DNA of 64,000 nt from assembly GCA_935421135.1 (NCBI GenBank), contig OW285187.1, positions 11,433,929 to 11,497,928 on the forward strand, read 5' to 3'. Made by a program: the position numbers and the translations under genes. The DNA is from Bugulina stolonifera (lineage: Eukaryota; Bryozoa; Gymnolaemata; Cheilostomatida; Bugulidae). Shown here piece after piece: positions 33,901-46,659 of this stretch (the first letter of the stretch is position 1; every line of letters starts with the position of its first letter). The notes beneath the pieces are model-generated. The model saw only the letters and a list, made by a program, of their open reading frames with translations, had not been told where the DNA came from and did no database searches.

Positions 33901-36900
33901 AACAAAAGAAATATAGATTACCTCATTTGACCCCTTGTTCTTCATGAACTTGCTTTCCTTAATGACCATCCAGAGAGCAAAACCAGACATAACCACACCA
34001 TGAGCGCAGTCACCAAACATGATCGCAAATATAAACGGGAAGGTTATGATGGTGAAGAGTGCTACAAAACAAATTCACTATTTTTACATTCAAATAATGG
34101 TTGACTGGTGAAAAATTGGTAAAAACTTTGGCATCTGACATCTAAATCATTAGGCGAAGATGGAGCTATATTATGATCTACGAAAACATTTAGAGGTTGC
34201 TTGCTATCTACCCATTGTATGTAAATTTGGTATATTGCTCTCATAGACTACATTGTACTAGTCATATATAAGCACATGTAGAAGCTATCAGTGACATCTT
34301 GAAGTTATCCTCTCTCAGCATAAAAACTGAGAGAGGGCAACTCCAAAAACAAAATTATAGGCTTATGAGTACGCACAACTAAAGAGTAATACTCTACAAT
34401 ATACCACTCTATATAGTAAAGCATTATAGAGCATATAGAGCATAGACTATGGACTATAGTATAGACTATGGACCATCAGACTTACCAGGGTTAACCTCTT
34501 GGTATCTGCCAATACCATAAGCGTCTACAATACTCTGGAAGGCTTTAGTAAACTTGTTAGTTCTGTTGAACGTAGGTATAGTCTCATTAGTGGTCAGTCG
34601 GTTCAGTACAGACGGCACCTCACTGTTAGACTTACTCTAGAAACGACATGTCAGTTTTCACTCAATCTTGGAGAAAAAGACATGAAAATCACAATTTTCC
34701 TGTATTAATATAACTTGCATATTATTTGAGACGCATATCTGTACTACTGTGTATATAGGCCTATATAGCATGTAAATTTGCGCAATCTTATTTGAAACAA
34801 TAACTTACCGTTCCTTCGAGGATCGCCTCATTTATCCGGTCCAAATCCCTGACTGGAGCCCAGCATTCTGCTATCAGGCACTTATGGGTCACATCCATGT
34901 TGAACATGTTGAGGGTGTGATATATAGCCTTAGTCTTGAGCACCTTCACTCCAAGAGATCGCACATCTTGGGACGTGTTCACCAGCAGCCTCTTTCTGTG
35001 GTCATCAGTCTTCTCAAGAACCTGCACAAATACAGTTGACTCAACACATGCAGCTTGTATGGTACAGTAAGCTACCATAGTGTATAGTGTGGGGCAGCAG
35101 GGTGCAATGAGCTAGTAGTGGTCAAGTCAAATAACAGAACTTGATCACTAGATGGTCAAGTTGACGGCAGTTGTTGCAAACGTCTCAGTTTATTATTCAA
35201 CCTAAACACAAGCTACCTTAGGGCAAGTGGCGCCATATACAGGTGGAGATTATATACTGCGTTTTCTAAGTTCCACCTAGTGTGACAAGCTGATAGTATC
35301 GGTCGTACCATCACACACTTTACATTAGCTGCTAATACAAGTGGCAACAGTACTGTGAGGCTATAACTCCTGGACTTTATAAACTGTGTATCACACGGTA
35401 TCCATAGTCTTTACACCCCCCCCCCCCCCCCCCAAACCACACCATATCATTATACTCACCACATGGATGTCACCAATCCTCTGAGCCAACTCTTGACTCA
35501 TCCCTGTTCTCTCCTCTGCAGTCTTTGGTATCGTATAAATATTACATCGGAACCTAAATGTATCATGAGAAACATCATTAGTGACAATAACTGTAAGGTA
35601 TAGCATATCAAAGCAATATCATGAAGTATGCGACATATAACATACCCTTCGCAAATCTTGGTGACTTTCTGCTTCAGTTTATCTCCTTGGAAGAAGACAC
35701 AGAACACAGTCTTCCTAATGGGCTCTTCCTAAATAAAGCAGTGAAGTATTGCAGTTATAGCACAACTCACAACTCCACATACAATCCATGTATTATATTA
35801 ATTATTCTACTGTGCCGTTCTGAATTCTACACTGTGGTTTACTAAATGCGTAGGTGATCAAATAAAATGAAACTGCCTGCTAAAAAGAGCTGCTTAATCT
35901 TTTACAATGTATAGTTTCTTAGGCTATGTATTCTGTAGATCTGGACTACTTGTTTTGTCAACATATGAACTAATAAAGTCAAGTTCTGGCTTATTCTAAA
36001 CAATAAAATATTCAGTTTTTAGAATTGCCAGGTATGTTGGTCGTGTAGACTCACAGTTGTGGGATCTTCAAAGGTTGAGTTAATCTCTGTGTAACGGAGA
36101 TAAACGTTTCCTCGGCAGGCAAACCAAAGCATTCTGAGAAAACAAACAGGAAATAGTTTACATACAATTTTATACTCCACATACCAGTCTCCATGTACAT
36201 ATAAAGTATATTATGTAGGCCTACATTGTACATTATAGTGGTAAGCTATACCCCAAAATACAAAATATATTACAACATCCGCCTATATGTGAGCCTGAAG
36301 ACACTCTCGAAAAAGTACTTGCTGATACTGAATCTACTACACAGTAAATATAGACACTCAATGATAGGTCAAGGCTAAGTTCAGTGAAAGTCAGTAACAG
36401 AAAGGTGTGTCATATAGGGTGCTGGTAACTCACCACAGACTAAATTAAATGTGTGAAATTTGTGCATCTAATTACAATTATCATGATATATTAATACTCG
36501 TACTAACAACAGGTACTATTCCAGTTCATTAGAATCGGAAGGGTATTGTCAAGAATATATAATATTCAAACTACATGCACAGTGCAGTAACATCCGATGT
36601 CCAATCAGTACACTAAAGGTTACAACTCAGAGTAAATGAAGACAAACAGAACAGAACCAGTGTGTGTTTACCAATAACCGGACTGTGAGATTGAATTGTA
36701 CAACATCGTTTATATTATAGCAACTAAAAATATCACAACAGCACATTGTGCTACAGCTTCTAACAAGGTGACAGGAGAACAGTTGCAACAGTGACTTTCA
36801 TTATAATACATATTAACTTCCATCCACCTACCGTTAGCATAAGCATCTCAACTGTAAATAAGTAAATACACTCAGCTATGTAGTACATGTACAGTGTATG

Positions 36901-39900
36901 TACAAATAAGTAAATACACTCAGCTATGTAGTACATGTACAGTGTATGTACAAATAAGTAAATACACTCAGCTATGTAGTACATGTACAGTGTATGTACA
37001 AATAAGTAAATACACTCAGCTATGTAGTACATGTACAGTGTATGTACAAATAAGTAAATACACTCAGATATGTAGTACATGTACAGTGTATGTACAAATA
37101 AGTAAATACACTCAGCTATGTAGTACATGTACAGTGTATGTACAAATGAACAAAAACATTGCAAAATAATATACTTGATGTCATGAAGGGCTCTACTGTT
37201 AGAAGTTGAAGCAACGCTCCATCACCATCTTTTCTACTCATAACTATATTTGTTGATTCTCTTTATACATGTATAACATAATTTGTATTTCTAGTAACTA
37301 CATGTACTGTATGTTCCCATACCAGCTATACTATACATAACATGTCTTCATGTAGAGTGTAGTATGGTGGCATATAAAGTGTAAACCCAACAATGTACAT
37401 GTACATGAATATAAAATATCAAGCACACATGCATAGATATTATAATAGATATAGAGTAATACAGATAGTGTATATATACCTTTCAAATCCATTGAGTCTC
37501 TCTGTGGGAATAGTTCCAGTTAGAAAGTTTAGTCTCATAGACCCATCTGCACCAGAGGTAGCAGGGGCCGTCTCTGACTTGTCCCCCATTTCTATGTCAT
37601 CAAGACCTCTTTTAGCTAGACTGGTGTTAGCAGCAGATGCTCCTTGGAATGTAGTCTACAAACACATGCAAAGGCTATGCTAGAATAAGAAAAACAACAT
37701 GACCTGACTTTACTTGTAGGCCTATAGCCTGGTGGATAGGAGAAATGAGACCAAGGGTCAACCTAGCGGATGTGGACAGCCAAATAATTTGGTACATAAA
37801 ACAAATTATTCAAAGTGTGAAATATAAAAATATATAATAGACCTTTCTTCTGACATAAATAATTTAGGTCTTAATAGTATGCATGAACCTACATTGTATA
37901 TTATACATGTGTATGATAGTGAAGCTACAGCTCATGTACCTTGTACATTATTACATGTCTGCGAGCCAAGATCTGCTAAGGTAGAAAGAAAAAATTAGTT
38001 AACATTTAGTTTTATAATATCAAAAATATATCATAAATTATATGTAATAGGCTTCATCTTCAGAAATAATAATACCCTCAGTTAAAATTCTATAATTATT
38101 TAGCTCATAGTGTAGTATACATCATACTGTAATTGTGCGCATTGTACACTACATTGTCTAGGTACATGTAGAACAAACTATTACAGAACATACATGTACA
38201 TGTACATGTAGTTACACATTAAATGTTGTATCTTATACAGTAGAGTATGCAGTATGATAATCTATAGCATACACTGCAACTGGTCTAATCAACCCACTGG
38301 AGGAACTCAATCCTCACATTAATCAAGTAAATGTTATCTCAGTGATTAGATTGACAGGTAAGACTAGTGCTATCATAGTAGATTTGCTTCCATAGCAACA
38401 GGAAATCACATGATATCATGTGATTTCCTGTCTGCTGATATCCCTTTGCATAGTAAAGAGGCTGTAAATCAGGCTATTTGAGAACTCTGTACAGTGCAAT
38501 GCCAGTAAGTGTTTTAGTAGGCAAACAAGATTTAGACAGGTAGCTTGAGAAATATTTACATTTTATCTAAAGATAAGAAAATGCAGAGACAGTGGGGATA
38601 ATCTGCATAGCTGGGTGAATCAAAAGTAAGACTACTAATGCAACTGATAAGGGAGATGAGAAACAATTAAACCTAAAGTCGGCAGAAAATCATTAGCTAG
38701 CAAATTCCTACTAGCTCTGTTAGCAAGTAGCAATGTTAAAAATATAATCACTTGCACTCCTTACCTCCTCTAATGCTTCAACAGCTGAAGTTTCTGAAAT
38801 CTAAATAATGTGTAACATTTAAAACATCTACATGTTCTCGTTCTGTATTCACCCATGCTTGAGAGAATCTTTTCATGTTTTTAAATTTTAAACCGTAAAA
38901 CCATTTCAAGTTCAAATAGCCGAAATATGGTGGAATTTACACTCACAGAGTGCTACGAGTATACTACCCACAAGGTATATGTCGTCATGGGAAACTATTG
39001 GGGAGGACATGGGAACCTATAGCATGGTACACAGAAACATATAGCATGGTACACAAGAACTTATAGCATGGTACACAGGAACCTATAGCACGGTACACAG
39101 AAACCTATAGCATGGTACACAGAAACCTATAGCATGGTACACAGAAACCTATAGCATGGTGCATAGTAACACATAGCATGGTACACACCTCCTCGAGAAA
39201 GTGCTCCGATGCATTCAGCACAACTTGTAGCTCCATCAACTCCAGAAAGTTGGCCCTCAGTTGCTGCCTGTTTGCATTGACATCTCTTAAGTCTCCCTCT
39301 ATCTTACTCAGCTCATCCTAAATGAAGACATCGTTGAGTTTATACATCTACTACATTGTATATTGTATATTGTAGGCCTACAGAGTTCCAAGTACATCGG
39401 AAGTACATGTAAGTCTATAATTATTATTAGCTTCACTAACTACCCTACAGTTAACTGGGATCATTAGACCATATAATAACCATGTAGATTTAACATTTAA
39501 TATAATTAATCATAATACACATGTATAATACTTATATTGTAAAGGTGTATTTTCTTTCATAACATGAGCTAACAAGGAAAACGCAAACAAATGGAAAACA
39601 CAATAGGGTTTTATTAGGTAATCGTGATACAGCGCATATCAGAGAATGTAGGCTATGTCATGTTAAAAAATCATGCTTGGAAATTGGAACTAAAGTAATG
39701 TATGGTGAAAGCCAATAAAAGTATATGATGATGGGATACCTGGATGTCCCTAATCTCCTTAGGAAGAGGTGCAGCTGGAACATGCACCAGGTCAGCCGGT
39801 TTGATTTTCTCCTTAGCAATCTCCATCTCCATGAACCTGAGGATCCTCTCCATCTCTTCACACTGCCTCACCTCACTAACAAACTTCCTCTGGAAGGCAC

Positions 39901-41563
39901 TTAGCTCAGGGTTTAGCTAGAGGTACAACACAACATGGTATATACTAATGTGGACATACAAGGAAATTCACGTTCAGAATACAAGTATAGCTTAGCAAAT
40001 ACAAAATTATAAATAATATTTATATACCAAACTAGTAATAGTTGATTTCATACTGGAGTCTTTGGCATCACATTGAGTTGATTTCTGCATTTACGCATTA
40101 CGGTGAAAAAGCAGGTAAAGGATAGAGATTAGGACCACAGGAGAGCATAGCCCCTAAAGACTCATTCTTTACTACATGATGACTGCTATCAACCATTAGG
40201 TTTGTTTTACTGGGAGGGTTGATTGAAGGTGGGGTGTATCAAATGATTTATTGTTTATAATATGGAAGTAGAATGTATATATTTATGGTGACATATAATG
40301 TAATATATTCATAGGATGCCTGCAAACCCTGTGATGCAACCTTCCTGTATTATAGTTCATACACTATTTGATATTCAAACACTTCTCAAATCTTATCTAG
40401 TCCCCTAATCCACTATGCTAGCACTTGGTTATCTCTAATGTGTGCTGAAATCTCTCTAGATAAACGCTGGGGCTCACAGAACATGCCACCTTCTCATGAT
40501 AAGTGCTACTTCATATGTGTGTATCAACAAAGGAGTGAAAGTTGGCTATGCAGAGGTTATATAAATACAATGAATACAATTTTATATAATATAATATCCT
40601 CTGTGTAAATACAACATAATTGTTGTACCTAGATGTGTGCCCAGCAGTTCAAACCTAGTTTCATGTTACATGAATGCTACCATCAGTAGCGAACCTAAAA
40701 TACATTTCTCAGCACAATGCAGGACGAAAGTATTTTTGCCCATAAGTCCACATATAAAAGTTACAATGTCTATTATTGCTCTATTAGGAAGGTAAAAAAC
40801 TACATCAATTGTATAGTGAAACTTTGTATTAATACATGTACAATGTATGTACAAGATACTAGACCATTCTAATACATCTAAATACTTGTACAGTTAGTAG
40901 GTATTGGCCAGTATAATAACATGGGCAATTAATTATATACTATAATACATACGTGTACATGTACTGTATATGCTATATAGAGAATTAATGGACAAGCATA
41001 ATATAGAACAGTGGGTACGGTAGTTCAGCAATTAGCTGAACAGTGGAGCTACATCCAACACAGTTACTATCAGAGGTGTTCCATAAAACAGTTATATTAA
41101 TACTAATGTAGCTGTTACTGGTACATGTATGTGTCTCTGCATGGAACCAGCCTATATGCAGTGTGATAAACTACTCTTTACTTTCTGCAGATATCTGTAT
41201 CACTAGAAATAGTAAACTGTTCTAAATGCATAGCTATATATATGTACATCTACAGTATATAGGTCTGCACCATTTCCGCCAAACATAATTATTTACCTGC
41301 GAACAAGACAGGGCGCATGCAACATGCACATGTACACTATGTTAAGGATATGTACATACTGAACAATACTATGTAAGTTATATGAAGGATAAAAGACTTA
41401 CATCTTTAAACTGGAGCAAACCCAGCTCTCCCAACTCAGCTATGACAGTATAGGCAGCCTCAGACTGCAGGAACAGCTGACAAAGAGTCATCTTCTCACT
41501 CCTAAAGAGTGAATTATGCTCCTTATCAGATTTAGTACATGGGTAGGCGATCCCGTTACCCAT
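27983..41563 (-). CDS. ATP6V0A: V-type proton ATPase 116 kDa subunit a
   Basis: Coding exons (transcript order): 41402-41563, 39740-39916, 39189-39317, 38765-38800, 37940-37975, 37480-37655, 36055-36133, 35646-35728, 35460-35553, 34809-35021, 34486-34636, 33922-34061, 32894-33033, 32328-32514, 31514-31632, 30967-31115, 30622-30710, 29887-29994, 29693-29731, 28696-28776, 28392-28545, 27983-28260. They sum to 2820 nt, 939 residues, with phase agreement at every junction. Subunit a forms the proton half-channels of the V0 sector. Family matches: [66 protein letters not shown], and [15 protein letters not shown] holding the essential Arg, then [18 protein letters not shown]. The usual length is about 830-850; the extra comes from small exons and long loops. 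Confidence 0.95.
30748..30905. repeat. Two-copy tandem duplication in a V-ATPase intron
   Basis: A segment of about 75 nt (CTGTAACATGTTACCTTACC...ACTGTGTATACTCAACAC) is repeated once in tandem with few differences. Confidence 0.7.
31127..31243. repeat. 39-nt tandem repeat, three copies
   Basis: Unit begins GAGGAGCAGACATGGTAAAG and ends ATTACTCAGTTAA; intronic within the V-ATPase gene. Confidence 0.75.
33040..33635. repeat. 33-nt minisatellite in a V-ATPase intron, about 17 copies
   Basis: Units such as CCATAACACATTATATTAGA + CCACTTGACCTCT. As 33 is a multiple of three, the minus strand stays open (YGEVKWSNI repeats) and runs into the exon at 32894-33033, but the phase-correct acceptor is TTTGCAG at 33034-33040, so the repeat is intronic. 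Confidence 0.85.
35415..35433. repeat. Poly-C tract (18 C)
   Basis: A homopolymer 26 bp downstream (in the transcript) of the donor of exon 35460-35553. As G18 in the transcript it could form a G-rich structure; it is also an error-prone site for sequencing. Confidence 0.85.
36850..37145. repeat. 48-nt minisatellite in a V-ATPase intron, six copies
   Basis: Unit AAATAAGTAAATACACTCAG + CTATGTAGTACATGTACAGTGTATGTAC. The length is divisible by three, so both strands show long false open frames. Confidence 0.9.
38399..38430. repeat. 32-bp perfect palindrome
   Basis: CAGGAAATCACATGAT and its exact complement without a loop, in a V-ATPase intron. Confidence 0.85.
39000..39190. repeat. 22-nt minisatellite next to a V-ATPase exon donor
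   Basis: About eight units of the type AACCTATAGCATGGTACACAG end directly at the donor of exon 39189-39317 (GAG|GTGTGTACC). Confidence 0.75.
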
Positions 41564-42394
41564 GTTTGCTTTCAAGCAGCCTTCAAACAATCTACAACAA
41601 TGTAAGACATGTCTACTAATATATGCTGTATATAACGGAATCAATTATCACAGTCATAGTGGTTGTTGGCAATAGCTGCAAACACATTTCAATCATTAAA
41701 ATGACATATTTCTTGTTGGGTAATGCCACAGACACTGTACACTTAGACAAGTGCCTTTGTAAAACTAATACCAGACAAAAAATTAATCACTGAAAATTAA
41801 ATTACTCAAATGATTGGTACCAAAGACTTGGTAACAATAAAGCTAGTTTGATGCAGTAACAACTAACCATATAGGTCTTCAGTAGTCCATTATACAAAGC
41901 CTATACAATGAACAGCTAACTCTGGCAAGGAGGAAAAAATGATGTACATTGTATATCACACAAGCTCATGCAGGAAAACAAGCTGTAAAAACATTAAATC
42001 TGCCAATGTGAGGCAGAGCTGTGGATCCTTCCAAAAAGGTAGCATACTGTTATAACTATGATTATCACTATAATTATTATAACATTGCCTGAAGAGCTAA
42101 AACTGAAATCTACATCTGAATGTATCATAAATTTGTAGCGATGGTAGGATGGTTTGAAGCAACTAATGAATTGCTAAAACAACATGTAGTCTACATGTCA
42201 TATTGTGTGTGTGTGGTCGTGTAAATAAATTATCAATCACCAAAGAAACAACTGTAAATATTATACTGATAAACAGTGTTCGAAGTGGAACAAATGAGGT
42301 GGGTACACGGTGCATGCAATCTTACAGATTAGTATTGTATATCTATCTGCTTGATCTTATAATAGCTAAGAAAACGGCGAATTACTAAAATGAA

Positions 42395-42475
42395 AAAATT
42401 ATGCTCTGGTGAGATTCAAGACCCTGTGAATGATAGTCAAGCACTCTACCACTACACTATCAAGTCCATAGTGCT
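42395..42475 (-). mobile_element. tRNA-like sequence (SINE head or tRNA pseudogene)
   Basis: The minus strand has box A (TAGTGTAGTGGTAGAGTGC) and a box-B-like GGGTCTTGAATCTC at tRNA spacing, but arms do not pair as in a working tRNA. Confidence 0.45.
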
Positions 42476-42593
42476 TGCATACAATGTGGAGTTACTGCTC
42501 CATACAACTGTCATACTTTATAAGTGATAACCATATCACTATTATCAAACTGAATTTGATATTACATGTATATTATGATGACTAATAGAAAAG

Positions 42594-42668
42594 AACCCCA
42601 CAGGGAATTGAACCTGGGACCATCGAAATTAGTGCCAGCAATTTGGCCATCAAGCTATGCTACAATAG
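42594..42668 (-). mobile_element. tRNA-like sequence (SINE head or tRNA pseudogene)
   Basis: The minus strand ends with a good box B and T arm (CAGGTTCAATTCCCTG) and has an upstream TAGCATAGCTTGATGG box-A-like stretch. The acceptor stem does not close, so it is not called as a functional tRNA. Confidence 0.5.
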
Positions 42669-42679
42669 CGGCATCAAAA

Positions 42680-43935
42680 ACATATACTAGAAAAGACAAG
42701 AAATTTGGTAATAATAAGTAAAAGTTGAGACTACAGCACATTTAATACTAAAAATCAAAGTTAACTGTCGTCTCCAAGTCGTTATGGCCAAGCCTGCTAT
42801 TTAGTATTCTGTCAATGGTATACTATACACAGTTACATTATCAGTATAACATAGCATCATCCATAAAACCCTTTACTCCTTCAACTGAGTAGCAGTGAGC
42901 ATTGGTTTTAGTTATATCCTTATCATGCCCTAACCATCTGTATCTACCATTACTTTCAATTAGATTTCTATCACTTATGTACATCCTATATAATATATTA
43001 ATATTTCTCAATTAATGCAGAATTTTACAAAAAGTTCAACCAACTATTTTTAATAAAAAGAAAATAAATAATTGTAATATTATTAATTAATAGGCAATAT
43101 TAATAATACTATAATTACTCAAAATTATGTATTTAACATTATTATTACTTACATTAAACTACCATTATTTATTAGAATACTGTAATAATGATGATTAAAT
43201 AATATTATATTAATATTTATGCAATAATATAATTATAAATTTAGTAAATATCTATTCATTTTTATTTAAGCACTAGACTTAGACTAGACTAAGTTTAATC
43301 TTATTTTAAACATAACTAGCAATAAATATAAATAAATGAATAAATAACTTGAATTGCTGTTGAAACTCAATCTCAATCTGGCATCAGATCGTATTACATG
43401 TAAAGGCATTATACCAAGGATTAAAAAGTACCCCTCTTACTCCTTGATTATACATATACACTATTCAAATCCGACTGCTGATCTGTAGGCCGGTTACCTT
43501 GAGTAAAAAGTCAAGACTTTGCTGCAACCTTAGTTGATCCTTGTATTCAAAATGCCACAACAAAATTACATGCTTTGGTTATTTTGACTAAGATCCTTAA
43601 AACATGACCGGTTCGCAAGTTCGGACATTAACCATATGTCCGCGTAATTTGACATTATAAAGCTGGAGCTCTTGAACTTCTGACCCTAATGCTTTAATCT
43701 CAAAACTGCAAATCTGGCCTGTTAACTAAAACATAAAATAAAAATATTTCAACAAAATATTTAATAAAATTATTTTAATGCATATTTTAGCAATTTTGCC
43801 TTTCTTTTTTCAAAAATTAATAGAAAGTATAATCTTGTTACCATGTAGATTATTTAGCCTGATGTTGTTTTTCACATGACCACTCGGTATAAAATGTAAT
43901 TTTGTTATCATTTTCAATCATTTTGTTATTAGTTA
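42680..43935. other. AT-rich intergenic, no feature seen
   Basis: Very AT-rich from about 43,020 to 43,350. No coding segment or repeat boundary was recognised. The promoter of the V-ATPase gene should lie nearer 41,570-42,390 but cannot be placed. Confidence 0.35.
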
Positions 43936-43943
43936 GTTATTAC

Positions 43944-45017
43944 CAGAGTTGGGTCCAAGTCGACTTGCAAGTCAACAAGTCAAGTCATTTCTAAAATTTT
44001 GGAGGCAAGTCAAGTCCAAGTCAAGTCAGTGCTGCCTCAAGTCAAGTCAAGTCAAGTAATTTCTAAAATTTTGAAGACAAGTCAAGTCGAAGTCAAGTCA
44101 GTGCTGCCTCAAGTCAAGTCAAGTCAAGTCAGCTGTCATGCAAGTCACAAGTCAAGTCAAAGTCAAGTCAAGTCGAAATGCAAGTCAAGTGGAAGACAAC
44201 TTCAAAAAATTTTACATTTTTCAAAACATCATTTTTTTCTTTTAGTAGGCATTCCAATCCATGAAAAACCTATGCCAAGGTGTAGCAGGGCATGGACATG
44301 TATGTGATGCAATCATGGTAAAGAACTAGTCTATATAAGTAGTATTATTGGCACTACGGTCGAGACTGGTCATATAGTATTACATACTGTATATTGTAAT
44401 GGTGATGCAGTGTTACATAGCATATAAACAGCACATGGTACAGCAAGGAGTGTCCACTGGTCAGTCCTGCAATTTAACTCTAGTAATTATTGCACTGCAC
44501 ATTGTATTCACTACTTACACCACACCTACATTGTATGCTACACTTACACTACTTGCACTGTGTGTACTTGTGACTATGCATTGTCGTTGTGTAGTCTCAC
44601 GTACACACAGCTTAGATAGTGCCTGAATTGTGTATCCTCATAGCTAACCTTGATATACTCTGAGTGCTGCTAGTAGCACTGATCTAGTAAAAATGATAAT
44701 TAGGTAGGCAATTGAGACCTTTTTTCCATGTTGGCTAAGCACTGTACAAAATTTTTATTTGCCAGATTGACTTGGCAAAACCCAAGTCAAAATCACAAGT
44801 CATTCCTGTGTCCAAGTCAAGTCAAGTCACATTGATGTGCAAGTCAAAGTCAAGTCAAAATCACAAGTCATTCATGTGTCCAAGTCAAGTCAAGTCACAT
44901 TGATGTGCAAGTCAAAGTCAAGTCAAGTCAGCAAGTTGGCAAGTCCAAGTCAAGTCGACTTGTGACTTGACTTGACTTGGCAAGTCAAGTCAAATCTATG
45001 ACTTGGACCCAGCTCTG
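43944..45017. mobile_element. hAT-type non-autonomous element with AAGTC arrays
   Basis: Terminal inverted repeats CAGAGTTGGGTCCAAGTC and the inverse of CAGAGCTGGGTCCAAGTC. The 8-bp target duplication GTTATTAC is exact at 43936-43943 and 45018-45025. Both subterminal regions are arrays of the pentamer-based unit CAAGTCAAGT around a unique core at about 44,200-44,780. CAGAG ends and an 8-bp duplication are hAT hallmarks. No transposase. Confidence 0.88.
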
Positions 45018-45929
45018 GTTATTACAGGATATATAATTAATTTAAGGGAGTATGCTGTGGTGTAACTGAAGAAAAGGACTTCAAGAACTTTGAGCAATCA
45101 ATACGAAGATTAAATAAGCTATATTGTATGCGAGTAATAAGACACAGTGAACTTACTGTAGCAAAAAAGACCATAATTATATTTATATATAGCCTATATA
45201 TATATTATTATTATTCATATTGATAGTGATAGTTATAGATAGTGATAGTGTTTTAGTGTAGTCACTATAAACTTAAAACTATACTTATACTATGAATAAA
45301 TGATAGCTTACCTCTTACTCCTTGGTGATAGTCATAGTAGTCGATAGTCATAGTCATAGTGATAAAAACATTAACAAGAATATTTTTATGTATTAGAATT
45401 TAAAATTATTATAATTATATCACTGTGAATCTGGACTGTCACATCACTGCGATTGTTATTGATTTAATAACACATACACATAATCATAATGAATTATGGT
45501 TTGATTTCTGAACTCTGTGGTTAGGTTGCTCCAAGGAGACTTGTTATACGGGGTGACACTCCTAGCTAAAGCTAAAACTTAGTTAACTTGAATTGTATCA
45601 TTATCATAATTATAATGATTACTATCAGTAGCGATATTATAACCTCTAGTTCTAGCTTGTTTATTAAACCTTTAGACCCCCTCATTAGTCATTAGGAGGA
45701 AGTGAAGGAAATCCTAATTAAAAATTGAGACTAAAAATCGGTTTGAGGTCGAAATTCTGTTGAGGTGCGATGAATAAAATATAATGTAAAAAATTAAAAT
45801 TTGCCGAACTTGCTTGCAGCAAGGAATGACTGACAGATCTAGTGATATAGACTGCTGAGGATCTACATGTAGTCAAATTATTAAAACTTTGTACTATAAT
45901 ATACTCAATGTCTATTTGTTTGGTTAAAC

Positions 45930-46650
45930 CATTGCTTCCCAACCTTTTTTAGCCCATGTACCCCTTAGAATTCATTTAGCAAATAATGTACCCCTTTGTA
46001 GCGAGCAACGTACCCATCTGTAAAACTGTGTTTAATCAATGACATCTTTGATTTAATTTGATGAATTAGTATCTTCGCAACCTCTTGAACAAACCTGAGT
46101 TTCCAATAAAAATCCCAAGATGGCCGTCCTGCCTAGGTCACAAGGGCTATTGGTCTGGGAGATTTTGCTTGGCTGGACGAAACCATTCCTAGCTCATTGG
46201 CACACCTGGGTTTTTGCACGAAAATGAGGATTTTCCTTTGGCCCAGGCCGGTGCGTTCGCAATATTCTGTGACGGATGTGTGTTAGAAAGTTTTTTGCGA
46301 GTTGGTCTGTGCCTGAAAGTTAGGTTGTGAAGACACTAATTATCACAAAATGTGTCACTTAAACTGGTAAATAAATGCAGTATGGTATGAAATTTTTATT
46401 TATCAATTATTTAATGATAACTACCTCATATAACTTTCATCGATTGTAGTGTTGTATGGCTTTCACACTGGTTTAGCTCAAGTTCATTTGCATCAGCGAA
46501 CCATTAGAAGTTCGGTTTAGTAATAGATAATGATAACTCATAACTGGAAATTACTGTCAAAAGTGTGTCAAGTTGATAACTTGTTTTGTACCCCTTAGAT
46601 TTCTAAAATGTACCCTTAGGGGTACATGTACTCCAAGTTGGGAACCCCTG
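45930..46650. mobile_element. hAT-type MITE
   Basis: The ends CATTGCTTCCCAACC and the inverse of CAGGGGTTCCCAACT are flanked by the exact 8-bp duplication GGTTAAAC (45922-45929, 46651-46658). The GTACCCCTTAGA motif occurs near both ends. No transposase frame. Confidence 0.85.
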
Positions 46651-46659
46651 GGTTAAACC

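Noticed and set aside
36760..37169. 134- and 91-codon open frames on both strands
   Set aside because: Both arise from the 48-nt minisatellite, whose unit is divisible by three.
42594..42668. Functional tRNA gene on the minus strand
   Set aside because: Box B and T arm are good but the acceptor stem does not pair; kept as tRNA-like repeat.
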